The position numbers and the translations under genes were made by a program. Below the pieces are notes generated by a model. It ran no database searches. It worked only from the letters and a program-made list of their open reading frames with translations, and had not been told where the DNA came from. Shown here piece after piece: positions 9,401 through 15,659 of a stretch of DNA of 44,384 nucleotides. Position 1 is the stretch's first letter. The number at the start of each line of letters is the position of its first letter. The stretch covers positions 1-44,384 of the forward strand of contig JAPHRB010000015.1 in assembly GCA_026197015.1 (NCBI GenBank). Reading direction: 5' to 3'. The DNA comes from Gammaproteobacteria bacterium (GTDB lineage Bacteria; Pseudomonadota; Gammaproteobacteria; SZUA-229).

Positions 9401-9575
9401 TGGTCTACTACCCTTACTTACTGCTACTGGTCCTGGCTCAGAATTGCAACAGCCTCTTGCCGTGGTAGTAATTGGCGGTTTAATCACTTCCACTTTACTG
9501 ACGCTTATTTTACTTCCTACTCTTTATGCCTGGATGGAAGAGAAACTGGAAAAAAGAATTGAGGAAAAATCATGA
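6486..9575 (+). CDS. HME-family RND heavy-metal efflux pump (CzcA/CusA-like)
   Basis: This 1029-residue inner-membrane proton antiporter has the standard RND plan: TM1 near 10-30, a large periplasmic loop, TM2-6 at about 335-490, a second loop and TM8-12 at about 865-1015. In TM4 the sequence reads A-I-G-x3-D-A-A-x5-E-N (D402, E409), the pattern of the Cu/Ag group, not the D-F-G-x3-D-G-A of CzcA. By my hand alignment, though, the three methionines that bind Cu/Ag in CusA (M573, M623, M672) correspond to Ile, Gln and Glu here, so copper/silver is not supported. Substrate is therefore left open. The gene overlaps the downstream DUF3240 start (ATGA) and no adaptor (MFP) gene is present in the cluster. 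Confidence 0.9.
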   Translation: MISAILRFSLIQRLMIVLITLGISAAGIWSFKNLPIDAFPDISSPQVQIIIKAPGMSPTEVEQRITFPIETEMQGIPGQKILRSTTKYALSIIVVDFEDSVDIYHARNLVNERLNQVWASLPADIEGGLAPITTPLGEIYMYRIIGENYTNQELRSLQDWVIRPHLRQVDGVADINSLGGEVRNYEVVIKPEALVKHGISIDEIERALAKNNRNAGGDRINRNNEVLLVRTLGKLNGEEDIKNITIRTRYGTPLHIRDVADVRSGSMTRYGGVTADGEGEVVTGLVLLRKGANSLKTVEKTKLAFESLKEILPKDISIEVFYDRTELITKAVWTVEKALGEAVILVLIVLIIMLGDIRSALTVAVILPLSVLFTFILMKVFGVSANLMSLGGLTIAIGILVDAAVVVVENIHTHFSRGSKGLDRLHLIYRAVLEVSAPVISGILIIVAVFLPLFSLTGLEGKMFTPLAVTISFALLGSLILSLTVIPVIASFFMKVHENSHEEKDGKLISGLKFIYLPVMNWALVYRKSAVSIAIAALLATAPLFSQIGKEFMPTMDEGNTVIIIEKDPSITLEKSLAMDSPLQKAIMELPEVIGVTSRTGADELRMDPMGLYQTDNFIITKPRKDWNISLKQFQENLREILSRFENIEYAFTQPIDMRVSEMLTGVRSAMAIKLYGDDLSILDKKAAEIEEQVKSINGSVDVFRTDISGQQYLQIDIDQKAISKYGINVEDINTLIESAVGGKIVTNILENNRPINVLIRYDEKHRNSPEVIKDMLVSIPNGNKVPLNKLAKVSVTDGPIQIIRESAKRQIVIQSNVENRDVVSFVNEVQSTIENNIELPPGYYVTFGGQFENQQRAAKTLTLVIPIAIILIFIMLFTTFRSMLQAGLILLNIPFAMIGGVISLYISGLYLSVPASVGFITLFGVAVLNGVVMVSYFNQLRQSGLSLIDSVKQGAERRLRPVLMTALIASFGLLPLLTATGPGSELQQPLAVVVIGGLITSTLLTLILLPTLYAWMEEKLEKRIEEKS

Positions 9576-9877
9576 AAAAATTAACCATGGTTGTACATAC
9601 ATCTTTGCAGCAGAGATTATCTGATTTTTTACGTAGACAAAAACTTGAAACCTTTATGTTTACCCATATTGAAGAACATAGCTCTCATGTAGAAAAGGAT
9701 AGCTTCTTGTCTGCACGTGACAAGGTAGTCGGATATGTTCCTCAAGTTCGGCTTGATGTAATACTAGATAATGAGGCAATTAAGCGACTTCTAGAAAATA
9801 TTAAAAGCTCAAACTGTCCATTTAAAGGTAAAGGAATCTACTGGGTTACAGATATTGATGATTTTGGCGAACTGTGA
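9572..9877 (+). CDS. DUF3240 family PII-like protein
   Basis: The 101-residue product ends in G-I-Y-W-V-T-D-I-D-D-F-G-E-L, which matches the conserved tail (Y-W-x-x-x-x-x-x-F-G) I know from DUF3240 proteins. Those are PII-like small proteins regularly encoded directly after CzcA/CusA-type RND pumps. The ATG overlaps the RND stop codon (ATGA), so it is translationally coupled. The role is not established; a cytosolic metal- or nucleotide-sensing modulator of the pump is plausible by fold and position. No signal peptide or membrane span is seen. Confidence 0.8.
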   Translation: MKKLTMVVHTSLQQRLSDFLRRQKLETFMFTHIEEHSSHVEKDSFLSARDKVVGYVPQVRLDVILDNEAIKRLLENIKSSNCPFKGKGIYWVTDIDDFGEL

Positions 9878-9931
9878 GTCAGCTAACTATTTTCTGAAAT
9901 TTCATGTACTAATGTGAAATATTTTATGTCA

Positions 9932-9963
9932 TCGACCGAAGCTGTGATGCAGCTTCGAGTCGA
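9932..9963. terminator. Hairpin between convergent genes
   Basis: CGAAGCTG / CAGCTTCG pair perfectly around TGATG, and TCGAC / GTCGA extend the stem past a single bulged base. It lies between the DUF3240 gene (+) and the PhzF gene (-). No clean T run follows on either strand, so termination is likely but not certain. Confidence 0.5.
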
Positions 9964-9979
9964 ATGGCATTTCTAATTA

Positions 9980-10759
9980 TCAAATCTCAATTTCACCCTG
10001 CAGATACATTACAGCCTTACCTGAAATCAACACCCTTTCCCCTTTTAATTCACAAAACAACTCACCACCTCTTTTAGAAATCTGTTTAGCTGTAAATTTA
10101 TTTTTTAACATTTTAGTAGACCAGTAAGGGCTTAATTGTGTATAGGCTGACCCCGTTACAGCATCTTCAGGAATATCGTACTTGGGTGCAAAACATCTGG
10201 CCACATAATCATACTTATGTGAAACAGACGTAACGACAACACCACGTAGATCCAGGCGTTTTAAATAGGTATGATCCGCAACGATCTCAGCTAGTTCTTC
10301 TTCACTATCAAATACAGCGATGTAATCTTCACTTTTCAAACAAGCTACTGGTTTCTTACCCAGCCCTTTAATTAAGTCTTCTGGTATATCACAACTAACT
10401 GGAATTTGAGAAGGAAAGTTAAGGGTTATCAATCCATCTTTTTGACTTACTGATAACTTACCTGAGAGTGAATCGAAATTTACAACTTTTTCTTTATACC
10501 CTAATACATCAAACAACACATAAGCTGCTGCTAGAGTCGCATGCCCACAAAGTTTTACCTCCTTACATGGGGTGAACCAGCGAATCTTAAAACCACTATC
10601 CTGTTTTACAAAAAAGACTGTCTCAGACAGATTATTTTCTTCCGCTATTGACTGCATAACATCATCAGTTAACCAGGTTTCTAGAGGAATCACCGCAGCC
10701 GGATTGCCTTCAAAAGGTTTATTTGCAAATGCGTCAACTTGATATATGGGTAATTTCAT
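9980..10759 (-). CDS. PhzF family isomerase/epimerase-like protein
   Basis: This 259-residue protein belongs to the PhzF/YddE fold, built of two similar halves of the diaminopimelate-epimerase type. Family hallmarks are visible: G-N-P-A-A-V at 18-23, the putative catalytic glutamate E46 in N-L-S-E-T-V-F, the L-C-G-H-A-T-L-A stretch near 70-77, and D-x-V-T-G-S-A in the C-terminal half. The true substrate of most family members is unknown, so I assign no reaction. It is a single gene, convergent with the efflux cluster and divergent from ndk. The ATG is followed by M-K-L-P-I-Y-Q-V-D-A-F, the normal family N-terminus. Confidence 0.9.
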   Translation of the reverse strand: MKLPIYQVDAFANKPFEGNPAAVIPLETWLTDDVMQSIAEENNLSETVFFVKQDSGFKIRWFTPCKEVKLCGHATLAAAYVLFDVLGYKEKVVNFDSLSGKLSVSQKDGLITLNFPSQIPVSCDIPEDLIKGLGKKPVACLKSEDYIAVFDSEEELAEIVADHTYLKRLDLRGVVVTSVSHKYDYVARCFAPKYDIPEDAVTGSAYTQLSPYWSTKMLKNKFTAKQISKRGGELFCELKGERVLISGKAVMYLQGEIEI

Positions 10760-10996
10760 AAAAACACTTCTTCTACAGGGAAGCTTAGTAAAGCTTACGT
10801 TGATTAATTTTATTAGATAACTCTTTGTTTATTATATCTATTTAACTAATACCCACAACCAGCTTGAGAATAGTTAATACTGTTTAAATATAAGTGATTA
10901 CTTATTCTATAGGTGATATCCTACCGCCCCTGCGCTGCATACCCTCCCACGGAGCTGCGTTGACTTATTTTAATATATCTTTTAGAGGTTACTCTC

Positions 10997-11428
10997 ATGG
11001 CGATTCAACGCACATTTTCAATTATTAAACCTGATGCCGTTGCAAAAAATGTAATTGGTGAAATTTATAACCGTTTTGAAAAAGGCGGTTTACGTATAGT
11101 TGCTTCAAAAATGCTTCAACTATCGAAACAACAAGCGGAAGGTTTCTACGCTGTTCATAAGGAACGCCCATTTTTTAATGACCTTGTTAGCTTTATGATC
11201 TCTGGCCCAGTTATGTTACAGGTATTAGAGGGTGAAAACGCAATAGCACGCAACCGTGAATTAATGGGTGCAACAAACCCTGCGGATGCAGAAGCGGGCA
11301 CTATTCGAGCTGACTTTGCTGAAACAGTAGACGAAAACGCCGTACACGGTTCAGATGCTCCTGAAACAGCAGCCGAAGAAATTAAATATTTCTTTAGTGA
11401 CGATGAACTTTGCGAAAGAATTCGTTAA
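10997..11428 (+). CDS. ndk: Nucleoside diphosphate kinase
   Basis: Ndk transfers the terminal phosphate from ATP to NDPs in the cytosol through a phosphohistidine. The 143-residue length is standard. H117 in N-A-V-H-G-S-D is the catalytic histidine, and the ATP-site residues K11 (I-I-K-P-D) and R87/N114-type positions (R-N-R, E-N) are present. AGAGG precedes the ATG by 9 bases. It stands alone: in many gammaproteobacteria ndk is followed by rlmN and pilF, but here an inverted repeat, a terminator and an opposing patatin gene follow. Confidence 0.98.
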   Translation: MAIQRTFSIIKPDAVAKNVIGEIYNRFEKGGLRIVASKMLQLSKQQAEGFYAVHKERPFFNDLVSFMISGPVMLQVLEGENAIARNRELMGATNPADAEAGTIRADFAETVDENAVHGSDAPETAAEEIKYFFSDDELCERIR

Positions 11429-11452
11429 TTTCAAATAATTCGACAATCACCG

Positions 11453-11508
11453 GTTGATATTTTATCTGCTTCAGCACCGAATTTGATTAGAGCAGATAAA
11501 ATATCAAC
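11453..11508. repeat. 18-bp perfect inverted repeat after ndk
   Basis: GTTGATATTTTATCTGCT (11453-11470) and its exact reverse complement (11491-11508) flank a 20-base centre. It begins 25 bases after the ndk stop. It could form a strong AT-rich mRNA hairpin or be the remains of a small mobile element. No T run follows it directly, and a separate conventional terminator lies 22 bases further on. Confidence 0.8.
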
Positions 11509-11530
11509 AATTCACAAACTAAATAACTTA

Positions 11531-11558
11531 ACCCATTAGTTTGCTAATGGGTATTTTT
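11531..11558 (+). terminator. Rho-independent terminator of ndk
   Basis: ACCCATTAG / CTAATGGGT form a perfect 9-bp stem with a 4-base TTTG loop, followed by ATTTTT. This is the typical form of an intrinsic terminator and lies about 100 bases after the ndk stop. From here to 11717 I see no further feature. Confidence 0.8.
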
Positions 11559-11717
11559 AAAAATATGTTAGTTCCGCCTTTCTTAGAAGTGCCTACCAAA
11601 TATGTGAACGTCTTCCCGAAAAGTCAAAATATCATATATTAATAAAATTTCTAAAAAGCATATTATCCACACTTGATAAACATTAATCTAATAAAAAAAC
11701 AAAGCCCACCTAAACAG

Positions 11718-13856
11718 TTAATTTAAAACGCCGTCCTTAATTAAGGATTCTGTAAAATGAAACCCTAACACACGATAAGCTTCTAATTGTTTTTCATTAA
11801 AAAATTGATCAGCTGTTGTTTCATCAGGAAATGTCGGGTGAGATTGCTTATAACTTAATAACTCCGCAGGTATATCAGAAGTGAGAGTAGTTTTAATATA
11901 AATTAATCGACCTGCCGGCTCACTTCCAGGATAAATAATATCTGCAACGATATATCCCTTAGTGGCAAAATCAATATTTTTTTCTACATCTTCTGAGTAC
12001 GTCAGTAAATCTAAATCTGCAGCAGACACCTTAATCTCTACACCAAAATCTACACGACATTTTTCTATAATATTCGCCAAACTAGAAAAAGAAAACTCAT
12101 TATCCTGCTCAGCATCACTGCAAATAATCAATTTACAATGTCGGCGAATTAATTCGTACATAGCCAAATTTTCAAAGTGGCCTCCATCTGAAAGTTGTAT
12201 GAATTTTGAAGTTTCGTTAATTTTATTACGTCCAGTTACCCCCCAGAATCCGGGGCTCAAAAAACTGGGCATTATTTTCTGATTCGGCTGAACTTCTGGA
12301 TTTGGGTTAACCACCCAATAACCAAGACGTAAATTAAAAATAGTCATTATGGCTGAGATTAATGGTTTTATGGTTAAACCTGAACCCGCAACCCCTGAAT
12401 CAGAGTTAGCTGCAGCACCTGAAATTGCCACAGCTGTTGGCAGGGTAATACTATTATTCGCAAACTGCTCGCTTCTTCTCCAGCCAGTTGCATTCGAGCC
12501 AGAAAACAAAGGGCTAAGTATAAAGTTATCACCACCACGACCTCTAAATTTTGGGATTTTTGAACCCACTAAAATTAAATTACTATTAATAATATGATAG
12601 GGCATTGTACTATTATCTGGAGAAAGACAATCATTTAGAGATACTGTATTAGCTTTGCTAGCCAAAACTGTTTTCTTAGAGGATAAAATATCAGAAACAT
12701 CTGGATTGAATATTTCCATTAGCCTGTCTCTATAATATCTGTGTATAGAGATTCTATTAATTGGCAACACTTTAGCCAGAACTAATATCAGCATGCCTAT
12801 CAATAATTGATAATAAAATAACTCCATGCTGTTTGTCATTTCAACTTGTTGTAAAATTATCTGTGATATTCGGTCAGATAAAACTAACAAACCTAACAAC
12901 ATAATAAATATACCCACATTCACTATTATTGAAGCAGGTATGTAATTAAACAGTTTAGATTTGTCTTTTGTTTGACTAAACCAGACCAAAGCAGCACCAA
13001 AAACAGCAGATACACCACCAACACCCTGTATTTCTTTAGTTATATAATCGTTCAGCCAGAACACAGCTGATAGAATAAATATAATGAATATTATTTGCAT
13101 GATCGTACTGATATATATTTCCCATGAGCGTCGCCACCTATAAGCAGTCGTAGCACAACTACCGTTAGTAAGTAATGGCGAAACAAGCGTGCTAAATAAT
13201 AAGCTTAAAACATAAAAAGCCATAGCCGTCAGACTGATCTGTATCGGAGTAAGAGTACTAAATCTATCTGGCAACTGCTCTATAATTAAATGTAACAAAC
13301 TAAATAGTAAACTGGCTAATACAATTAATGCAACAAAACCCATAAGCATGCCACGTAATATGACACCTAAAAGTGACAAGCCAGTTAAACCATTCCCGGG
13401 ATTTAAATAACAACCATTCTGGCGTAAATAACGCATTAACATTGCCTGATCTTTATCCATTTCTATATCGTCATTTGAGTGTCGGCCACCAACACCGTAT
13501 GGAAAATCTTTGCTCGTCGTTCCAAACTCTCTCTTAGTATCAGTGCCTTCTCTCCATTTCCCTGACCATAACCAGGATAAAGCACCGCCAAGGTAACCAC
13601 CACCTGATACAGTTGATAAAAAATCAAACTGTTCTAGTTTATTATATTTTGCTAATGACTGGATTACACCCAATGAAAAACTCGCGGCTCTAATGCCACC
13701 GCCAGATAGAGCGATGCCCTTCAGATTATCTTCATCAACTGGACGGTTCTTTTTAAGATGATCAATTTCTGCCTGACAAACTTTATAAGAGCCTGCATTA
13801 ACTCTATCTTCGGGATCATACTTAACATAACCACTTGAATGTATTTTATTAGTCAT
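11718..13856 (-). CDS. Patatin-like phospholipase with a multi-TM insertion
   Basis: This is a putative membrane-anchored serine lipid acyl hydrolase using a Ser-Asp dyad. The N-terminal oxyanion loop is G-G-G-I-R (52-56), the nucleophile is S84 in S-T-V-S-G-G-G (the usual first Gly of G-x-S-x-G is Thr), and the Asp is D557 in S-D-G-G-H-F-E-N-L. Between the two catalytic parts lie about six hydrophobic spans (about 163-190, 205-228, 248-268, 280-295, 306-327, 346-364), so the catalytic halves must meet across a membrane-embedded insert. There is no signal peptide. At 712 residues it is longer than plain patatins. It is flanked by AT-rich, gene-poor DNA and a decayed region, which suggests acquired or unstable DNA. 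Substrate is unknown. Confidence 0.88.
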   Translation of the reverse strand: MTNKIHSSGYVKYDPEDRVNAGSYKVCQAEIDHLKKNRPVDEDNLKGIALSGGGIRAASFSLGVIQSLAKYNKLEQFDFLSTVSGGGYLGGALSWLWSGKWREGTDTKREFGTTSKDFPYGVGGRHSNDDIEMDKDQAMLMRYLRQNGCYLNPGNGLTGLSLLGVILRGMLMGFVALIVLASLLFSLLHLIIEQLPDRFSTLTPIQISLTAMAFYVLSLLFSTLVSPLLTNGSCATTAYRWRRSWEIYISTIMQIIFIIFILSAVFWLNDYITKEIQGVGGVSAVFGAALVWFSQTKDKSKLFNYIPASIIVNVGIFIMLLGLLVLSDRISQIILQQVEMTNSMELFYYQLLIGMLILVLAKVLPINRISIHRYYRDRLMEIFNPDVSDILSSKKTVLASKANTVSLNDCLSPDNSTMPYHIINSNLILVGSKIPKFRGRGGDNFILSPLFSGSNATGWRRSEQFANNSITLPTAVAISGAAANSDSGVAGSGLTIKPLISAIMTIFNLRLGYWVVNPNPEVQPNQKIMPSFLSPGFWGVTGRNKINETSKFIQLSDGGHFENLAMYELIRRHCKLIICSDAEQDNEFSFSSLANIIEKCRVDFGVEIKVSAADLDLLTYSEDVEKNIDFATKGYIVADIIYPGSEPAGRLIYIKTTLTSDIPAELLSYKQSHPTFPDETTADQFFNEKQLEAYRVLGFHFTESLIKDGVLN

Positions 13857-14461
13857 TTTTATCTCATTTTCAATTTTCAGATAAATTTATTAAAAATCTA
13901 TTTATTATCTTCGTTAACTATATAAACAATCTATTAACTACTTGATGAAAGGATTTGTTCGTTCAGCTTATCTTCACTTTTTTCTTAATTAAAACCTGTA
14001 TTTTAATAAGACTAACTAACTGACAAATATAAAGCTTTATGACCAACATTTAATAACACAAACTAATATAAAATTATTATTCATAAATATTTTAGACAGC
14101 ACATTATCTGTAAAATTTTTTATAAACACATACTTCAATTAAATAAGTAAATGTATGTGATCATATTATTAGAAGTTAAAACAATAACTAGAAACAAAGT
14201 TTTAATTCAAAATTTAATATTAGCCGCGCATACCACTAAACATACATCCTTATATCCCCAGATGCTGCATGCGGGAATTGAACTATATATACTATTTAAC
14301 AAACTGTTAATAATCAAGACCAGTTCACGTTATTTTTTTTATAACGCGCATAAAAAAAACGTAACTTACGTTACGCCTTTTAAACCACTAAATTAGAAGA
14401 TTAACTAATGATTATTTAGCAGCAATATCACTCTACTGTTTAAATTGAATCACCATTCCAT
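13857..14461. other. AT-rich stretch without a supported gene
   Basis: About 600 bases of strongly AT-rich sequence. It should include the patatin promoter on the minus strand, but no clear consensus stands out. An 81-codon frame on the plus strand (14151-14396) has no recognisable family, membrane pattern or ribosome binding site and I do not call it. A small CGTAAC / GTTACG inverted repeat lies near 14358-14373. Confidence 0.6.
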
Positions 14462-14868
14462 CTAAAGCAGATTTTTAGATGTTTGACCATAAGCACAGCC
14501 ATTAATGTCTTTCTGGTTGGCCTCTACATTTAATTGACATACAGGACAATGCGTTACGATCATATCTGGCAATTATCAACGGTCGCTTTAACCAGTATCT
14601 GCGATTTTTATGCTCTGATAAAGCTAGTGCACCACCACAACAGGAGGTTCTTTTCTCGTTTGTAGTCCAGGTTTATTCACCGGTCAGTTTTTCAAGTTCA
14701 GACATAATAAGGATAGTGATGCCAGGATTCATCCTGACGCGACGTTGATTAATTTCCAGTCCACATGTTAGGAAGCATAGTTTAGGAAAGCACTTATAAC
14801 GTCAACCCAAATAAACATGCTTTTCCACAAGTATGACTTGCTTGTCAGCTTCAGCAGCTTCCAATGTG
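14462..14868 (-). pseudogene. Decayed HdrA/QmoA-like and HdrB-like gene fragments
   Basis: Translating the minus strand from 14868 gives E-A-A-E-A-D-K-Q-V-I-L-V-E-K-H-V-Y-L-G, an in-frame stop, then K-C-F-P-K-L-C-F-L-T-C-G-L-E-I-N and, further on, I-M-S-E-L-E-K-L-T-G before a stop at 14673. This is the FAD-binding and Cys-rich segment of heterodisulfide reductase HdrA/QmoA proteins (intact form L-V-E-K-x-x-x-L-G-G-R, Y-F-P-K-L-C-P-P-x-C-G-L-E-I-N). About 30 bases further, T-S-C-C-G-G-A-L, then after a frameshift I-V-T-H-C-P-V-C-Q-L-N-V-E, stop at 14462-14464, are the CCG and C-P-x-C-Q-x-N motifs of HdrB. The region has stops, frameshifts and deletions, so nothing here can be functional. The parent genes probably belonged to an Hdr-like or Qmo-Hdr sulfur-metabolism cluster. 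Confidence 0.8.
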
Positions 14869-14953
14869 ATAATAAAAAAGATTTATGTCTATTAATTTAT
14901 TTGATATCGATAAAACAACATTAGATTTCACTAATGCACCTATTTTTGCTAAT

Positions 14954-14988
14954 GCGAATGATTTTCATTAATAATGATTATTATTGCC
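14954..14988. promoter_or_regulatory. Two overlapping Fur-box-like sequences
   Basis: Against the 19-bp Fur consensus, 14954-14972 (GCGAATGATTTTCATTAAT) matches 13 positions and 14970-14988 (AATAATGATTATTATTGCC) matches 14. The first includes the perfect palindrome AATGA-TTT-TCATT. They lie 117 bases upstream of the peroxiredoxin gene and about 90 bases upstream of the Hdr pseudogene on the other strand. In such AT-rich DNA this could arise by chance. Confidence 0.4.
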
Positions 14989-15104
14989 ATTTAATTGATT
15001 AATCTATTCTACGTGAAAATTGATACTTTCAGCCCTTAATAAAGTAATCTTATTATTCTTTAAACACTTATATAATCAACTAAAATTAACTAACAGGAAT
15101 AACC

Positions 15105-15569
15105 ATGTTACAAACAAACGCTAATGCACCTACTTTTACCAGCACCAATCAAAAAAACGAAACTATCAATTTATCTGATTTTAATGGCAATAAAAACGTT
15201 GTGCTTTATTTCTACCCAAAAGATGATACGCCTGGTTGCACAATTGAAGCAAATCAGTTCACCGACCTGCTTGATGAATTCACTAAATTAAACACAGTTA
15301 TTTTGGGTGTAAGTAAAGACGGCACCGAAAGCCATCAAGCTTTTATCGACAAGTTTAATTTAAAAATCGATTTACTGGCGGATACAGATGGAAGCCTGTG
15401 TGATAGCTATGGCGTATGGCAGGAAAAAGAAAAAAATGGTGTGAAAAAAATGGGTATTGTTCGCTCAACCTTTATTATTGATCAGTCTGGTAAACTGGTT
15501 GATGTTGAATATGGCGTTGCAGCTGAAGGCCATGCACAGCTAGTTTTAGATAAAATTAGAAAATTATAA
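15105..15569 (+). CDS. bcp: Thioredoxin-dependent peroxiredoxin, PrxQ/Bcp family
   Basis: This 154-residue cytosolic protein reduces hydrogen peroxide and organic hydroperoxides, with recycling by thioredoxin. The peroxidatic cysteine is C45 in D-D-T-P-G-C-T. The resolving cysteine that many PrxQ proteins carry five residues later is Asn (N50), so the cycle must be 1-Cys or use another cysteine; C99 in D-G-S-L-C-D is the only other one. AGGA is 8 bases before the ATG. It is the first intact gene after the decayed region and is followed by a transporter gene 90 bases later. Fur-box-like sequence upstream suggests iron/oxidative control, as inference. Confidence 0.94.
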   Translation: MLQTNANAPTFTSTNQKNETINLSDFNGNKNVVLYFYPKDDTPGCTIEANQFTDLLDEFTKLNTVILGVSKDGTESHQAFIDKFNLKIDLLADTDGSLCDSYGVWQEKEKNGVKKMGIVRSTFIIDQSGKLVDVEYGVAAEGHAQLVLDKIRKL

Positions 15570-15659
15570 TTTTTCAATTAGTATTATTCAAGGGCAGAGA
15601 CAAAGATAAAACATTGCCTCCACAAACTCGCCACAAAAAAAATAAACAATAATATATTA

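Noticed and set aside
6486..9575. Naming the pump CusA (copper/silver)
   Set aside because: Only the TM4 motif agrees; the methionine relay residues do not, by hand alignment.
14151..14396. 81-codon frame on the plus strand in the gene-poor gap
   Set aside because: No family, no ribosome binding site, composition typical of random AT-rich DNA.
14885..14971. 28-codon frame (M-S-I-N-L-F-D) upstream of bcp
   Set aside because: Very short, no ribosome binding site, ends within the Fur-like palindrome; only the short repeat shared with bcp is notable.
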